A DNA stretch of 64,000 nt, taken from the NCBI GenBank assembly GCA_014584575.1, contig JACTMP010000026.1, positions 1-64,000 of the forward strand, read 5' to 3'. The DNA comes from Chloroflexota bacterium (GTDB lineage Bacteria; Chloroflexota; Anaerolineae; Promineifilales; Promineifilaceae). This document shows positions 1 to 8,225 of the stretch, piece after piece. A model generated the notes under the pieces. It ran no database searches and had not been told where the DNA came from. It worked only from the letters and a program-made list of their open reading frames with translations. Position 1 is the first letter of the stretch, and every line of letters begins with the position of its first letter. A program made the position numbers and the translations under genes.

Positions 1-611
1 CCCCCGGCCCGGCGCGCCCCCGCCAGCACCGAGCCATCTTCATTGACCACATCGCCAATGGCATTGACGACGGTTGCCGCCCCCACAATCAGCCCGTCTT
101 GTTCCACACAGGCCAGGCCAACCCCCCCCTTCATAAACCCTTCGCGGCCACCCCATTTGCCCACCGTCACGCCCATGCCCACCCCCACATTGCCCTGGGC
201 AAATTCCGCCTCGCTGGCGTTCAGGCAGGCCTGGTAGCCCATTTCAGCATCCGGCATCCGCTGGCCCTGGCTGAAAAAGAGATCATACACCACCGCCGCC
301 GGGACAATGGGGATGCGGCGGATGGGCGTCCAATGGCCGATGTCCCGTTCCCCCAAATACCGCATCACCCCATCGGCCGCCGCCAGGCCAAAGGCGCTGC
401 CGCCGGTTAACAAGACTGCCTGGACAGTCTGAATAGGTTTATCCACGTCCAACAACGTCAATTCGCGGCTGCCGGGCGCCGGGCCGCGCGCATCCACGCT
501 GCCGACTGTTTCTGGCGGGCACAAAAAGACGGTACAGCCTGTATGATGTTGTTGGTCGGCTGCATGGCCGATTTTGAGGCCGGCGAGATTAATCGAATTG
601 TTTGTGGGCAA
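1..611 (-). CDS. P1-family peptidase (S58, DmpA-like), 3' end beyond window
   Basis: The reverse strand reads open from 611 to the window edge, about 203 residues. It starts with a beta-rich segment (NLAGLKIGHAAD), continues with LLTGGSAFGLAAADGVMRYL, and ends near a Gly-rich stretch and VVNAIGDVVNEDGSVLAGAR. This is the N-terminal part of the DmpA/P1 Ntn-hydrolase family, which cleaves itself and releases N-terminal residues from peptides. The autocleavage serine would lie beyond the window. No ATG is available; a TTG at 611 lies about 7 bases after AGGA, so I chose it. An iterated-word hairpin lies just upstream. Family assignment is good; substrate unknown. Confidence 0.75.
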   Translation of the reverse strand, partial: MPTNNSINLAGLKIGHAADQQHHTGCTVFLCPPETVGSVDARGPAPGSRELTLLDVDKPIQTVQAVLLTGGSAFGLAAADGVMRYLGERDIGHWTPIRRIPIVPAAVVYDLFFSQGQRMPDAEMGYQACLNASEAEFAQGNVGVGMGVTVGKWGGREGFMKGGVGLACVEQDGLIVGAATVVNAIGDVVNEDGSVLAGARRAG

Positions 612-624
612 AAGTGGCTTCCTG

Positions 625-677
625 AGAGATTAGAGATTGGAGATTGGGTAATCTCCAATCTCTGATCGCCAATCTCC
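625..677. repeat. Intergenic hairpin, GAGATTGG-word family
   Basis: A perfect 13-bp inverted repeat (633-645 and 650-662, loop GGGT) is built from repeats of GAGATTGG/A, with further copies of the word on both sides. A second locus of the same word family lies at 8978-9014. It sits between the stop of the ABC permease and the start of the P1 peptidase, both on the reverse strand. There is no T-run, so it is not a standard intrinsic terminator. Confidence 0.75.
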
Positions 678-682
678 ATTTT

Positions 683-1477
683 TTACTTCCACCACGTCAA
701 AATCGTTTCGCGCTGGAAGGATTTGATGGTGACAAAACCCAGGACGACATCGAGGATGAGGACGATGACGCCAATCAGGTAAATCATGTCCCGGCTGACC
801 ACAATCCAGCCTACAGATTGGCCTACCAGCAGCAGGATGATGGGCAGCACCACCAGGCCGGACAACTGTTCGGCCACACGCGGGTCGGTGACGCGGGCAG
901 AGACCATAATGGCGATGCTGACGGAGAGGAAGGTCATCAATGGCCCGACCACAAAAATTGCCAGCACCCAAACCGGCGCAAACACATAAGCCAGCGTCAG
1001 TTCCGTGCCCAACATGAGGACGGCGCCAATGGCGTAAACAAAATAGGCCAGCCAGGTAGCCAGGATGGCGGGCACAATGGCGGCAATTGCTTTGCCTGTC
1101 AGCAGTTCGATGTCGGTGATGGGGGTGGCTAAGAGGGGTTCCAGGCTGCGGGTGGCTTTTTCGCCGACGATGCTGTAGGCGGCAATGGTGACGGGGATCA
1201 TCACCGGCAGGATCATAAAGAGCAGAGTATACAGGCTGAGGGTATAGACCATCACACATTCGTTTTCGCTGAGACCCACGCACAGATCGCCGAAGAATTC
1301 TAACTCTTCGGCGGAGACACTGCTGCTGGTGCTGGCAGGAAAACGGCTCATGCCCCAGATGGTGGCCAGGGGCAAGATGGTGAGGATAAGCGGCAGGAAG
1401 ATGACGGAAAAGAGAACCAGCCGGTTTTTGAATACTTCGGCCCATTCTTTGCTGATGATGGTGCGGATTTTTTTCAT
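683..1477 (-). CDS. ABC-2 type transporter permease
   Basis: This 264-residue protein has about six hydrophobic segments (near residues 20-45, 90-115, 140-165, 170-195, 210-230 and 235-255). The central element around GEKATRSLEPLLATPI is typical of ABC-2 permeases, where it contacts the ATPase. It has the cytoplasmic N-terminal run MKKIRTIISKEWAE. It lies directly downstream of an ATP-binding protein on the same strand, separated by 46 bases that hold a 14-bp hairpin, so the two probably form one exporter. The substrate cannot be read from sequence. Confidence 0.85.
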   Translation of the reverse strand: MKKIRTIISKEWAEVFKNRLVLFSVIFLPLILTILPLATIWGMSRFPASTSSSVSAEELEFFGDLCVGLSENECVMVYTLSLYTLLFMILPVMIPVTIAAYSIVGEKATRSLEPLLATPITDIELLTGKAIAAIVPAILATWLAYFVYAIGAVLMLGTELTLAYVFAPVWVLAIFVVGPLMTFLSVSIAIMVSARVTDPRVAEQLSGLVVLPIILLLVGQSVGWIVVSRDMIYLIGVIVLILDVVLGFVTIKSFQRETILTWWK

Positions 1478-1486
1478 TTTTGTTCA

Positions 1487-1518
1487 GAAGTTCAACTTTT
1501 TCGGAAAAGTTGAACTTC
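1487..1518. repeat. Intergenic hairpin, GAAGTTCAACTTTT family
   Basis: Perfect 14-bp stem (GAAGTTCAACTTTT against its complement) with a 4-base loop TCGG, between the ATPase and permease genes of an ABC exporter. The same stem occurs at 28897-28929 in front of the cellulase gene, and its two arms flank a larger palindrome at 7131-7225. It could attenuate downstream transcription or shield mRNA ends; it lacks a T-run. Confidence 0.8.
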
Positions 1519-1523
1519 TTAAA

Positions 1524-2432
1524 TCAGGCTTCGTTTACCAGACGCAGATAAATATCTTCTAACGAATGGCGTAATTCGCCGACGAACTGGATATTGGCGC
1601 CGGCGTTAACCAGCAGGCGGATGAGTTCGGGGTTGTGGCTTTCGGGGTCATCCAGGGCCACAACCAGTTTGTTGTCTATGGCTTCCAGCCGGTTGATGTA
1701 GGGCAGGTTTTGCAGGGTGGGCTGGAAGGGGGCGGCGGGTTCGGCGAGATGGAAGACGACCTGACGGCCGTACAACTCCTGTCTTAATCCCTGGGGTGTG
1801 TCAATCACCCGCAGCCGCTGGTTGAAGACGGCCACACGGTCACAGAGGCGGTCGGCTTCGTCCAGGTTGTGGGTTGTCAGGAAGATGGTGCGTCCTTGCG
1901 CCTTTACTTCCAGAATAAAGTCGCGCACCAGTTTGGCCGCCTCCGGGTCGAGACCGGCGGTTGGTTCGTCCAGAAAGAGGATTTTGGGTTCGTGCAGCAG
2001 GGCGCGGGCGATGGCTAACTTTTGTTTCATGCCCTTGCTGAAGGTGCCGGCAGCATCCTGGCGACGCTCCCACAGCCCTAATAGCCGCAGATATTTTTCC
2101 ACCTGGCCGGGCACGTCGGGCACTTCGTATAGTTCGGCGTAAATGGTCAGGTTTTTGTGGGCGGAGAGGCGGTCATACATGCCCGGCGTTTCCGTGAGCA
2201 GCCCCACATGGCGGCGAATGTCCTGGTTGTCTTTGCCCACTTCGTAGCCCATGACGGTGGCACGGCCGTGCGTGTGGGCAATCAGGCAGGTGAGCATACG
2301 CACGGTGGTGGTTTTGCCCGCGCCGTTGGGGCCGAGGAAACCAAAGACTTCGCCTTCGCCAATGTGCAGGGTGAGCCGGTCTACGGCCATGTGGTTTTCA
2401 AACTGTTTGCTGAGGTTTTCGGTGTCTATCAT
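1524..2432 (-). CDS. ABC transporter ATP-binding protein
   Basis: An ABC ATPase of about 302 residues. Walker A is GPNGAGKTT, the signature is FSKGMKQKLAIARALL, Walker B is ILFLDEPTAGLDP, and the H-loop is TTHNLDEA. The C-terminal third is the extension common in ABC-2 (CcmA/DRA-type) exporters. The reading frame extends to 2480 but that part would encode an iterated-word hairpin, so I start at the ATG giving MIDTENLSKQFE. It pairs with the permease at 683-1477. Confidence 0.88.
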   Translation of the reverse strand: MIDTENLSKQFENHMAVDRLTLHIGEGEVFGFLGPNGAGKTTTVRMLTCLIAHTHGRATVMGYEVGKDNQDIRRHVGLLTETPGMYDRLSAHKNLTIYAELYEVPDVPGQVEKYLRLLGLWERRQDAAGTFSKGMKQKLAIARALLHEPKILFLDEPTAGLDPEAAKLVRDFILEVKAQGRTIFLTTHNLDEADRLCDRVAVFNQRLRVIDTPQGLRQELYGRQVVFHLAEPAAPFQPTLQNLPYINRLEAIDNKLVVALDDPESHNPELIRLLVNAGANIQFVGELRHSLEDIYLRLVNEA

Positions 2433-2443
2433 TTGTGTGATGT

Positions 2444-2487
2444 GTGATGCGTGATGCGTGACCCAAGAGTCACGCATCACGCATCAC
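2444..2487. repeat. Intergenic hairpin, GTGATGC-word family
   Basis: A perfect 19-bp stem made of GTGATGC/GTGAC words repeated in tandem, with loop CCAAGA. It sits between the HAD phosphatase stop and the ABC ATPase start. A second, less perfect copy of the same words lies at 44700-44759. There is no T-run. Confidence 0.8.
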
Positions 2488-2509
2488 GGTTTACGGGATT
2501 CTACTTCCC

Positions 2510-3199
2510 TCACGGCCGTGCCGCCAGCCACTCAGGAAGCTGGCCGATGTGCGCCAGTTCGGTGTAGCTGCTGCGGTCGGCTTGGGGGACGAGTTCGTGC
2601 GCCCAGGTGGAGGTGTGGGGGATGTGTACGGCCGTGCCGCCAATTGCCACCACCGGCAAAATGTCCGAACGCACCGAGTTGCCCACCATCAGGAAACGGC
2701 TGGGGGCGATGCCGTATTTGTGCAGCAGGGCGTCATACGTCTCCGCCTCTTTTTCGCTGACCACTTCGATGTACTGGAAGCGGTCGGCGATGCCGGAGCG
2801 GGCGATCTTGGACTCTTGCTCAAACAGGTCGCCTTTGGTGATGATCATCAGCCGGTGCTTTGGTCCCAATTCGTCCAACACGGCCGTGACGCCATCAAAC
2901 AGTTGCACGGGATGGTCACGCATCTCCTTGCTGAATTGCAGGATGGCCTGAATCGTCTCGCCGGAGACACGGCCGTTGGTCAGATGCACGGCCGTTTCTA
3001 CCATCGAAAGGGCAAAGGATTTGATGCCGTAGCCATAGTAATGCAGGTTGGCAATTTCCGTCTGGTCAAGTGTGTCGCCGATGTGGTGGGGGTCGGCATA
3101 CGGCCGTAACATCTCAATGAACTGATCCCGTTTCATAATGTAGAGATGTTCATTCGGCCACAGCGTATCATCGGCGTCAAAAGCAATTACGTCAAACAT
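2510..3199 (-). CDS. HAD-superfamily hydrolase (phosphatase-like)
   Basis: The N-terminus MFDVIAFDADDTLWPNE holds the catalytic DxDxT motif of HAD phosphatases. Motif II is at MIITKGD and the acidic motif at LMVGNSVRSDILP. The length, about 229 residues, and the helical cap between motifs I and II fit a C1-capped phosphatase of the YjjG/Gph type. I start at the ATG 7 bases after AAGGA; an in-frame ATG lies 15 bases upstream. The stop codon TGA lies inside a copy of ACGGCCGT(GA). The substrate is unknown. Confidence 0.85.
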   Translation of the reverse strand: MFDVIAFDADDTLWPNEHLYIMKRDQFIEMLRPYADPHHIGDTLDQTEIANLHYYGYGIKSFALSMVETAVHLTNGRVSGETIQAILQFSKEMRDHPVQLFDGVTAVLDELGPKHRLMIITKGDLFEQESKIARSGIADRFQYIEVVSEKEAETYDALLHKYGIAPSRFLMVGNSVRSDILPVVAIGGTAVHIPHTSTWAHELVPQADRSSYTELAHIGQLPEWLAARP

Positions 3200-3225
3200 A
3201 ACCATTTCCTTCATAAATAGGACGC

Positions 3226-3256
3226 AGATTCACGCGGATGACGCAGATAAGAAGTT
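3226..3256. repeat. Dispersed GACGCAGAT/ACGCGGAT word repeat
   Basis: The words GACGCAGATT, CACGCGGATG and ACGCAGATAA follow one another directly upstream of the HAD gene. Closely similar strings occur at about 48886-48912 and 50517-50549, both also just upstream of genes read leftward. It is an interspersed direct-word repeat rather than a hairpin. The rest of 3215-3392 shows no gene. Confidence 0.6.
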
Positions 3257-3392
3257 AAAAGATGCGTCCTGTTTTCATTCATTATGGCTTCGGCGTGAGT
3301 CTCAGCCGAACGGTGCGCCGCGGCCCATGTATTCTCTTGCAAGGATGTTTGATGTAATTTTGCCTCAATTCCAACAGTCTTACCACCTGGCG

Positions 3393-4217
3393 CTATTTGT
3401 CAAGGCGGGGTGGGCCGTGCTGGACGCGCTCAAACACCACGTCCAAATTAGGGGCCGTCCACATGGATTCAATCCACCAGGTGACACCCGCTTCGGCATA
3501 CGGCCGTACTATTTCCTCCCATTCGTCTTTTTTGTCCAGCGGCGTTTCCCCTTCTTTGATAATGTCAAATGTTGAGGTCAACGTCCGGTTGGCTTCAACA
3601 AAGGCTTTCATTTCGCGGAGTTGGTCGGGGGTGGGGTGGGTGTAACGGCCGTCCGCCTCCTTGATGATCGGCAGCAGCCCATCACATTTCAGCACCCGCG
3701 CCATAGATTTGGGCTGCGGCCACGCCCCCACCACCCAGATGGGGATACGCGGCTGCTGCACCGGCGGCGCTGGCGGCATGAAGGTCGTTTCCGTCACCTG
3801 GTAATGTTTGCCGCTGTAATTAAACGGCTGCCCCTGCCACAGCCCGGTGATGATGTCTATGCTCTCGTCCAGCAGTTCGGCGCGGGTTTTGCGGTCGGTG
3901 ACTTCGCCAAAGTTGGCAAAGCCTGTTTCCGGCGCGCCCAGACCAACGGAGAGGATGACACGGCCGTTGGACAACTGATCCAATGTTGCCGTTTCGCCCG
4001 CCACCTTCCACGGCCGTCGCCGGGAAAGCGGCGTCAGCAACGTACCCAGGCGAATCCGCTGTGTGCGCATGGCAATGGCCGCCAGCGTTACCCAGGGATC
4101 ATTGCCCCATACCGGTTCCCAGACAAAAAAACCATCCCACCCGGCCGCCTCGGCCGCCTCCGCAAAACGCAGCGCATCATGCACATTCCCACTCGGCATC
4201 ACAAAGCCATACTTCAT
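3393..4217 (-). CDS. LLM-class flavin-dependent oxidoreductase
   Basis: A 274-residue luciferase-like (TIM barrel) protein. It begins MKYGFVMPSGNVHDALRFAE and contains the family blocks AEAAGWDGFFVWE, RTQRIRLGTLLTPLSRRRPW, ETATLDQLSNGRVILSVGLG and RAELLDESIDIITGLW. These proteins use reduced FMN or F420 to oxidise small molecules; the cofactor cannot be decided here. The gene is monocistronic in appearance. AGGAG lies about 10 bases before the ATG. Confidence 0.85.
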   Translation of the reverse strand: MKYGFVMPSGNVHDALRFAEAAEAAGWDGFFVWEPVWGNDPWVTLAAIAMRTQRIRLGTLLTPLSRRRPWKVAGETATLDQLSNGRVILSVGLGAPETGFANFGEVTDRKTRAELLDESIDIITGLWQGQPFNYSGKHYQVTETTFMPPAPPVQQPRIPIWVVGAWPQPKSMARVLKCDGLLPIIKEADGRYTHPTPDQLREMKAFVEANRTLTSTFDIIKEGETPLDKKDEWEEIVRPYAEAGVTWWIESMWTAPNLDVVFERVQHGPPRLDK

Positions 4218-4371
4218 GATTCACCATCTCCTTTTTTTACCGATAACCGATAACCGTTTACCGATTACCATACCCTCCCCAACCTGACACCCTCTGTCAA
4301 CTTTGCGGGTGTATATGTTTCTCTTACGGCCGTCCAACATCATTCTAACGTTCAGCCATAGAATAGGCATA

Positions 4372-4402
4372 GACCCTAAGGGTTTCAAAAACCCTCAGGG
4401 TC
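4372..4402. repeat. Hairpin upstream of dnaK
   Basis: GACCCT-AGGGTTT pairs with AACCCT-AGGGTC across a short A-rich loop, about 45 bases before the dnaK start. It resembles the other intergenic hairpins more than a heat-shock operator. No CIRCE element (TTAGCACTC-N9-GAGTGCTAA) was found in this gap. Confidence 0.55.
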
Positions 4403-4444
4403 TTCAACGAGCAATAATTAAAATTTAACCGAAGAGGTGAAAAC

Positions 4445-6337
4445 ATGAGCAAAATTATCGGAATTGATTTAGGGACAACCAACTCTGTGGTGACCGTTAT
4501 GGAAGGCGGCGACGCGGTGGTGATTCCCTCCGCCGAAGGAGGCAATACCACGCCATCTATCGTCGCTTTTAGCAAAAAGGGTGAACGACTGGTAGGCATG
4601 ACCGCCAAACGCCAGGCCGTTGTCAACCCGGAAAACACTATCTACTCTATCAAACGGCTGATGGGGCGGCGCGTGGATGACGCCGAAACTATCAAAACCA
4701 AAGGCATGGTGCCGTATGAAATTGTGGCCGGGCCGCAACAAGATGCCCGCGTCAATGTGCCCGTCACCGGGCAAACCTATTCGCCGCAGGAAATTTCGGC
4801 CTTCATCCTGCAAAAATTGAAGCGAGACGCCGAGTCTTACCTGGGCGAGACCGTGACCAAAGCAGTCATCACGGTGCCCGCGTACTTTAATGACAGCCAG
4901 CGTCAGGCGACCAAAGACGCCGGTAAGATCGCCGGGCTGGAAGTGCTGCGCATCATCAATGAACCAACAGCCGCCGCGTTAGCGTATGGCCTGGATAAAA
5001 AGTCGGACGAGAAAATCCTGGTCTTTGACCTGGGTGGCGGTACGTTTGACGTCTCCGTGCTGGAAGTGGGCGAAGGGGTGGTGGAAGTAATGTCCACCCA
5101 CGGCGATACCCATTTGGGCGGCGATGACTGGGACGAGCGGGTTGTGCAGTGGATGATTGAAGAGTTCAAGAAAGACCAGGGCATTGACCTGAGCAAAGAC
5201 CGGCAGGCGCTGCAACGTCTGCGCGAAGCGGCTGAAAAAGCGAAAATCGAACTGTCGGCCACGATGCAGACGGAACTCAATCTACCCTTTGTCACCGCCG
5301 ATGCCAGCGGCCCAAAACATCTGCAAATGACGCTGACGCGGGCGAAGTTTGAGCAGTTGACGGAAGATTTGGTGGCGCGGCTGCGGGGGCCGTTTGAACT
5401 GGCTTTGAAAGATGCCGGTCTGACGGCGCAAACGATTGACGAAGTAGTCCTGGTCGGCGGCAGCACCCGGATGCCGATGGTGCAAAATCTGGTGGAAAGC
5501 CTGACCAACAAAGCGCCGAACAAAAGCGTGAACCCGGATGAGGTGGTGGCAATTGGCGCGGGTTTGCAGGGCGGCGTCCTCACCGGCGATGTGAAAGATT
5601 TGCTGCTGCTGGATGTGACGCCGTTGAGCCTGGGTCTGGAAACGTTGGGCGGCGTAATGACCACGCTGATCCCGCGTAATACAACCATCCCCACGCGCAA
5701 AACGGAGGTATTCAGCACGGCCGAGGATAACCAGACGGCCGTAGACATCCACGTGTTGCAGGGTGAACGGCCGATGGCCGGCGATAACAAGACGCTGGGC
5801 ATGTTCCGGTTAGACGGGCTGCCACCCGCGCCGCGTGGCCTGCCGCAAATTGAAGTGACCTTCGACATTGACGCCAACGGCATTTTACACGTGACGGCCA
5901 AGGACAAAGCCACCGGGCGCGAGCAAAAGATTCAGATTACCGCTTCGACTAACTTGAGCGATGCCGAAATTAACAACATGGTGAACACGGCCAAACAACA
6001 CGAAGCCGACGACCGGCGCAAGCGGGAATTGATTGAAGCCCGCAACCAGGCCGACCAGATGATTTACAGCATTGAAAAGAGCCTGAGCGAGATGAACGGC
6101 CGTGTGCCTGAAAGCGACAAATCGCAAATCCACGCCATCATCGGCCAGTTGAAAGAGGCGGTGAAGGGCGAGGATACGGCCCATATTCGCTCGCTGACGG
6201 AGCAGTTGCAGCAAGCCAGCTACGCCCTGAGCCAGCAGATGTACCAGAGTGGGCCACAAGGTGGCCCGCAAGGCGGCCCCACAGATGGTAACACCGTTGA
6301 TGAGGGTGTGGTTGAAGGTGAGTTTCAGGAGATGTAA
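4445..6337 (+). CDS. dnaK: Chaperone DnaK (Hsp70)
   Basis: A 630-residue Hsp70. The ATPase domain starts [13 protein letters not shown], contains [37 protein letters not shown] and [11 protein letters not shown], and is followed by the linker [12 protein letters not shown], a substrate-binding domain and a helical lid. The region after IKRLMGRR carries the insert found in diderm DnaKs. The tail is Gln/Gly-rich and ends EGEFQEM. RBS GAGGTG is 5 bases before the ATG. It folds proteins together with the GrpE and J-protein encoded next. Its stop codon lies inside a perfect 40-bp palindrome. Confidence 0.97.
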   Translation: MSKIIGIDLGTTNSVVTVMEGGDAVVIPSAEGGNTTPSIVAFSKKGERLVGMTAKRQAVVNPENTIYSIKRLMGRRVDDAETIKTKGMVPYEIVAGPQQDARVNVPVTGQTYSPQEISAFILQKLKRDAESYLGETVTKAVITVPAYFNDSQRQATKDAGKIAGLEVLRIINEPTAAALAYGLDKKSDEKILVFDLGGGTFDVSVLEVGEGVVEVMSTHGDTHLGGDDWDERVVQWMIEEFKKDQGIDLSKDRQALQRLREAAEKAKIELSATMQTELNLPFVTADASGPKHLQMTLTRAKFEQLTEDLVARLRGPFELALKDAGLTAQTIDEVVLVGGSTRMPMVQNLVESLTNKAPNKSVNPDEVVAIGAGLQGGVLTGDVKDLLLLDVTPLSLGLETLGGVMTTLIPRNTTIPTRKTEVFSTAEDNQTAVDIHVLQGERPMAGDNKTLGMFRLDGLPPAPRGLPQIEVTFDIDANGILHVTAKDKATGREQKIQITASTNLSDAEINNMVNTAKQHEADDRRKRELIEARNQADQMIYSIEKSLSEMNGRVPESDKSQIHAIIGQLKEAVKGEDTAHIRSLTEQLQQASYALSQQMYQSGPQGGPQGGPTDGNTVDEGVVEGEFQEM

Positions 6338-6373
6338 TTGAGTAATTGGGTAATTACCCAATTACTCAATTAC
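6334..6373. repeat. Perfect 40-bp palindrome overlapping the dnaK stop codon
   Basis: The 40 bases from 6334 to 6373 equal their own reverse complement and consist of the words GTAATTGA, GTAATTGGG and their complements. The dnaK TAA (6335-6337) lies within it. A longer, imperfect relative made of the same words is at 12323-12370. It lies between dnaK and grpE, so it may set mRNA ends or stability within the operon. Confidence 0.9.
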
Positions 6374-6421
6374 TCCAAAGGGCGGGCATATGTCCGCCCT
6401 TTGTTTTTGGGAGACGATTTG

Positions 6422-7117
6422 ATGTATCGAGACTTTGACGAATGGGGACGGCCGTCGCCCGGCCATACCATCAACATCCCGCGCCGCACCGGTGGGCACG
6501 GCGCGCCGCCCGTTGACCTGCGCGAGGCGTACCGGCTGGCGCGGCAAGAGCACCAAAAAGCGCAGGCCGAGGCCGTCGCCTGGCGGGAAGAGGCGTACAA
6601 ATGGCAGACGGTTGGGCAGCAGCGGGACGCCGACAACCAAAAGCTAAAAGCGGAACTGGCTGTGGCGCGACAAACCATTGCCACGCTGGAAGCGAAACCG
6701 GCGGACGCCGATTCCTGGCAAGAGAAGTACATGCGCCTGGCAGCGGAGATGGAAAACAATAAGAAGCGGCTGGCGCAGCGGTACGCGCAGGAGGCCGACC
6801 AGACGGTGGAAAAGGTATTGCGCGACATGTTGTCGGTGGCGGATAATCTGGAACGGGCGCTGGCCCATGCGGCGGGCACACCAGCGGAGGCGGGCATTGC
6901 CCTGACGTTGCAGGCATTCACGGCCGTGATGCAGCGATATGGCGTGCGGCAGATGGAAACGGCGGGACGGCCGTTTGACCCGGCCTGGCATGAAGCAGTG
7001 GGCACAGTGGCGACGATGGACTATGATCCGGGGGTGGTCACGGCCGTGATGGAACAGGGCTACCTGATGGGCGACAAATTGTTGCGCCCGGCGCGGGTAA
7101 TGGTTGCCACGACCTGA
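6422..7117 (+). CDS. grpE: Nucleotide exchange factor GrpE
   Basis: About 231 residues. Residues 30-120 form a long charged coiled coil (EKYMRLAAEMENNKKRLAQRYAQEADQ), followed by the GrpE beta domain with AVMQRYGVRQMETAGRPFDPAWHEAVGTV and VMEQGYLMGDKLLRPARVMVA. GrpE releases ADP from DnaK. The N-terminus is poorly conserved. I start at the ATG giving MYRDFDEWG, 8 bases after GGGAG. The upstream in-frame extension would translate the palindrome and is rejected. Confidence 0.92.
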   Translation: MYRDFDEWGRPSPGHTINIPRRTGGHGAPPVDLREAYRLARQEHQKAQAEAVAWREEAYKWQTVGQQRDADNQKLKAELAVARQTIATLEAKPADADSWQEKYMRLAAEMENNKKRLAQRYAQEADQTVEKVLRDMLSVADNLERALAHAAGTPAEAGIALTLQAFTAVMQRYGVRQMETAGRPFDPAWHEAVGTVATMDYDPGVVTAVMEQGYLMGDKLLRPARVMVATT

Positions 7118-7144
7118 AAAAAAGAAGTTCAACTTTTCTAAAAA

Positions 7145-7190
7145 GAGGAGTGCGCATCCTCAGATGCGCATCTGAGGATGCGCACTCCTC
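7145..7190. repeat. Perfect 46-bp palindrome between grpE and the J-protein gene
   Basis: Positions 7145-7190 are a perfect palindrome centred on GCGCATC-type words (GAGGAGTGCG...CGCACTCCTC). It is flanked by separated arms of the GAAGTTCAACTTTT family (7131 and 7213 regions), so one hairpin element is nested in another. The same GCATCCTCAGATG words occur in the 84-bp elements at 24499 and 52412. Confidence 0.85.
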
Positions 7191-7250
7191 CATAAGATAT
7201 TGAGAAGATACAAATTGAACTTCTAAAAACTAATCAGGGGGCGTTTGTTT

Positions 7251-8225
7251 ATGGAATACAAGGATTATTACAAGACGTTGGGCGTTGGCAAAACGGCCGA
7301 CGAAAAAGAACTGAAAAAGGCATACCGCAAACTGGCACGGCAGTATCACCCGGACGTGAATCCGGGCGATGCCAGCGCCGAAAGCCGCTTCAAGGAGATC
7401 AACGAAGCGTATGAGGTGCTGTCTGATCCGGAAAAGCGCAAGATGTATGACCAGTTTGGCTCGCAGTGGCAGCAGTACCAGCGAGCGGGCGGCAATGTCA
7501 ATGATTTCTGGCAGCAGTGGCAGGCGCAGCAGGGGGGGCCACGCACCCAAACCCGCAGTTTCAGCCAGGAAGACCTTAATCAGATGTTTGGCAGCAGCGG
7601 CGGCTTTTCTGACTTTTTTGAATCGCTGTTTGGCGGGATGGGGCGGCGGCAAACGGGTGGTTTTGACTTTGGTAACTTTTCATCCGGCCAACGGCAGCCG
7701 CGCATCCGAAGGGGGCAGGACGTGGAACACACGGTGCAGGTGACATTGGAGGAGGCGTTTCAGGGGACGACGCGGCAGTTGCAATGGGAAGACGGCCGTA
7801 CCCTCAGCGCCAAGATTCCGCGCGGCGTCAAGACCGGCTCGCGCATCCGGCTCAGTGGGCAGGGGGGCGCGGGTACGGGCGGCAGCCAATCAGGCGACCT
7901 GTACCTGGTCGTGGAAGTGTTGCCTCATGCTACCTTTGAGCGGGACGAGGATGATTTGCGGGCGAAGGTGGCGGTGGATTTGTATACGGCCGTGCTCGGC
8001 GGCACTGTCGAGGTTTCCACGCTGGATCGTACCGTCAACCTGACCATCCCCGAAGGCACCGCCAACGGCAAGACGTTCCGCCTGCGCGGATTGGGCATGC
8101 CCAAACTCAAAAACCCCGACGCGCGTGGCGACCTCTACGCCACGCTGGAAGTACGCCTGCCGGAGCAGTTGAGCGACAAAGAAAAGGAACTATTCCACCA
8201 GTTGCGGGAGTTGCGCCACCCCTGA
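7251..8225 (+). CDS. J-domain chaperone, CbpA-like (no zinc finger)
   Basis: A 324-residue protein with an N-terminal J domain (DYYKTLGVGKTADEKELKKA, HPD at 33-35), then a Gly/Phe/Gln-rich stretch at about 75-150. A DnaJ C-terminal domain follows (residues 155-320, with VTLEEAFQGTTRQL and LRLRGLGMPKL). The four CxxCxGxG zinc motifs of DnaJ are absent, so this is a class II/CbpA-type co-chaperone. It stimulates the ATPase of the neighbouring DnaK. Its last 36 bases overlap the convergent metallophosphoesterase gene. Confidence 0.93.
   Translation: MEYKDYYKTLGVGKTADEKELKKAYRKLARQYHPDVNPGDASAESRFKEINEAYEVLSDPEKRKMYDQFGSQWQQYQRAGGNVNDFWQQWQAQQGGPRTQTRSFSQEDLNQMFGSSGGFSDFFESLFGGMGRRQTGGFDFGNFSSGQRQPRIRRGQDVEHTVQVTLEEAFQGTTRQLQWEDGRTLSAKIPRGVKTGSRIRLSGQGGAGTGGSQSGDLYLVVEVLPHATFERDEDDLRAKVAVDLYTAVLGGTVEVSTLDRTVNLTIPEGTANGKTFRLRGLGMPKLKNPDARGDLYATLEVRLPEQLSDKEKELFHQLRELRHP

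Noticed and set aside
2433..2480. 16-codon N-terminal extension of the ABC ATPase
   Set aside because: It would translate the GTGATGC-word hairpin; the family N-terminus begins at MIDTENLSKQF.
4238..4444. Possible CIRCE heat-shock operator before dnaK
   Set aside because: The TTAGCACTC-N9-GAGTGCTAA consensus is absent; only a short hairpin is present.
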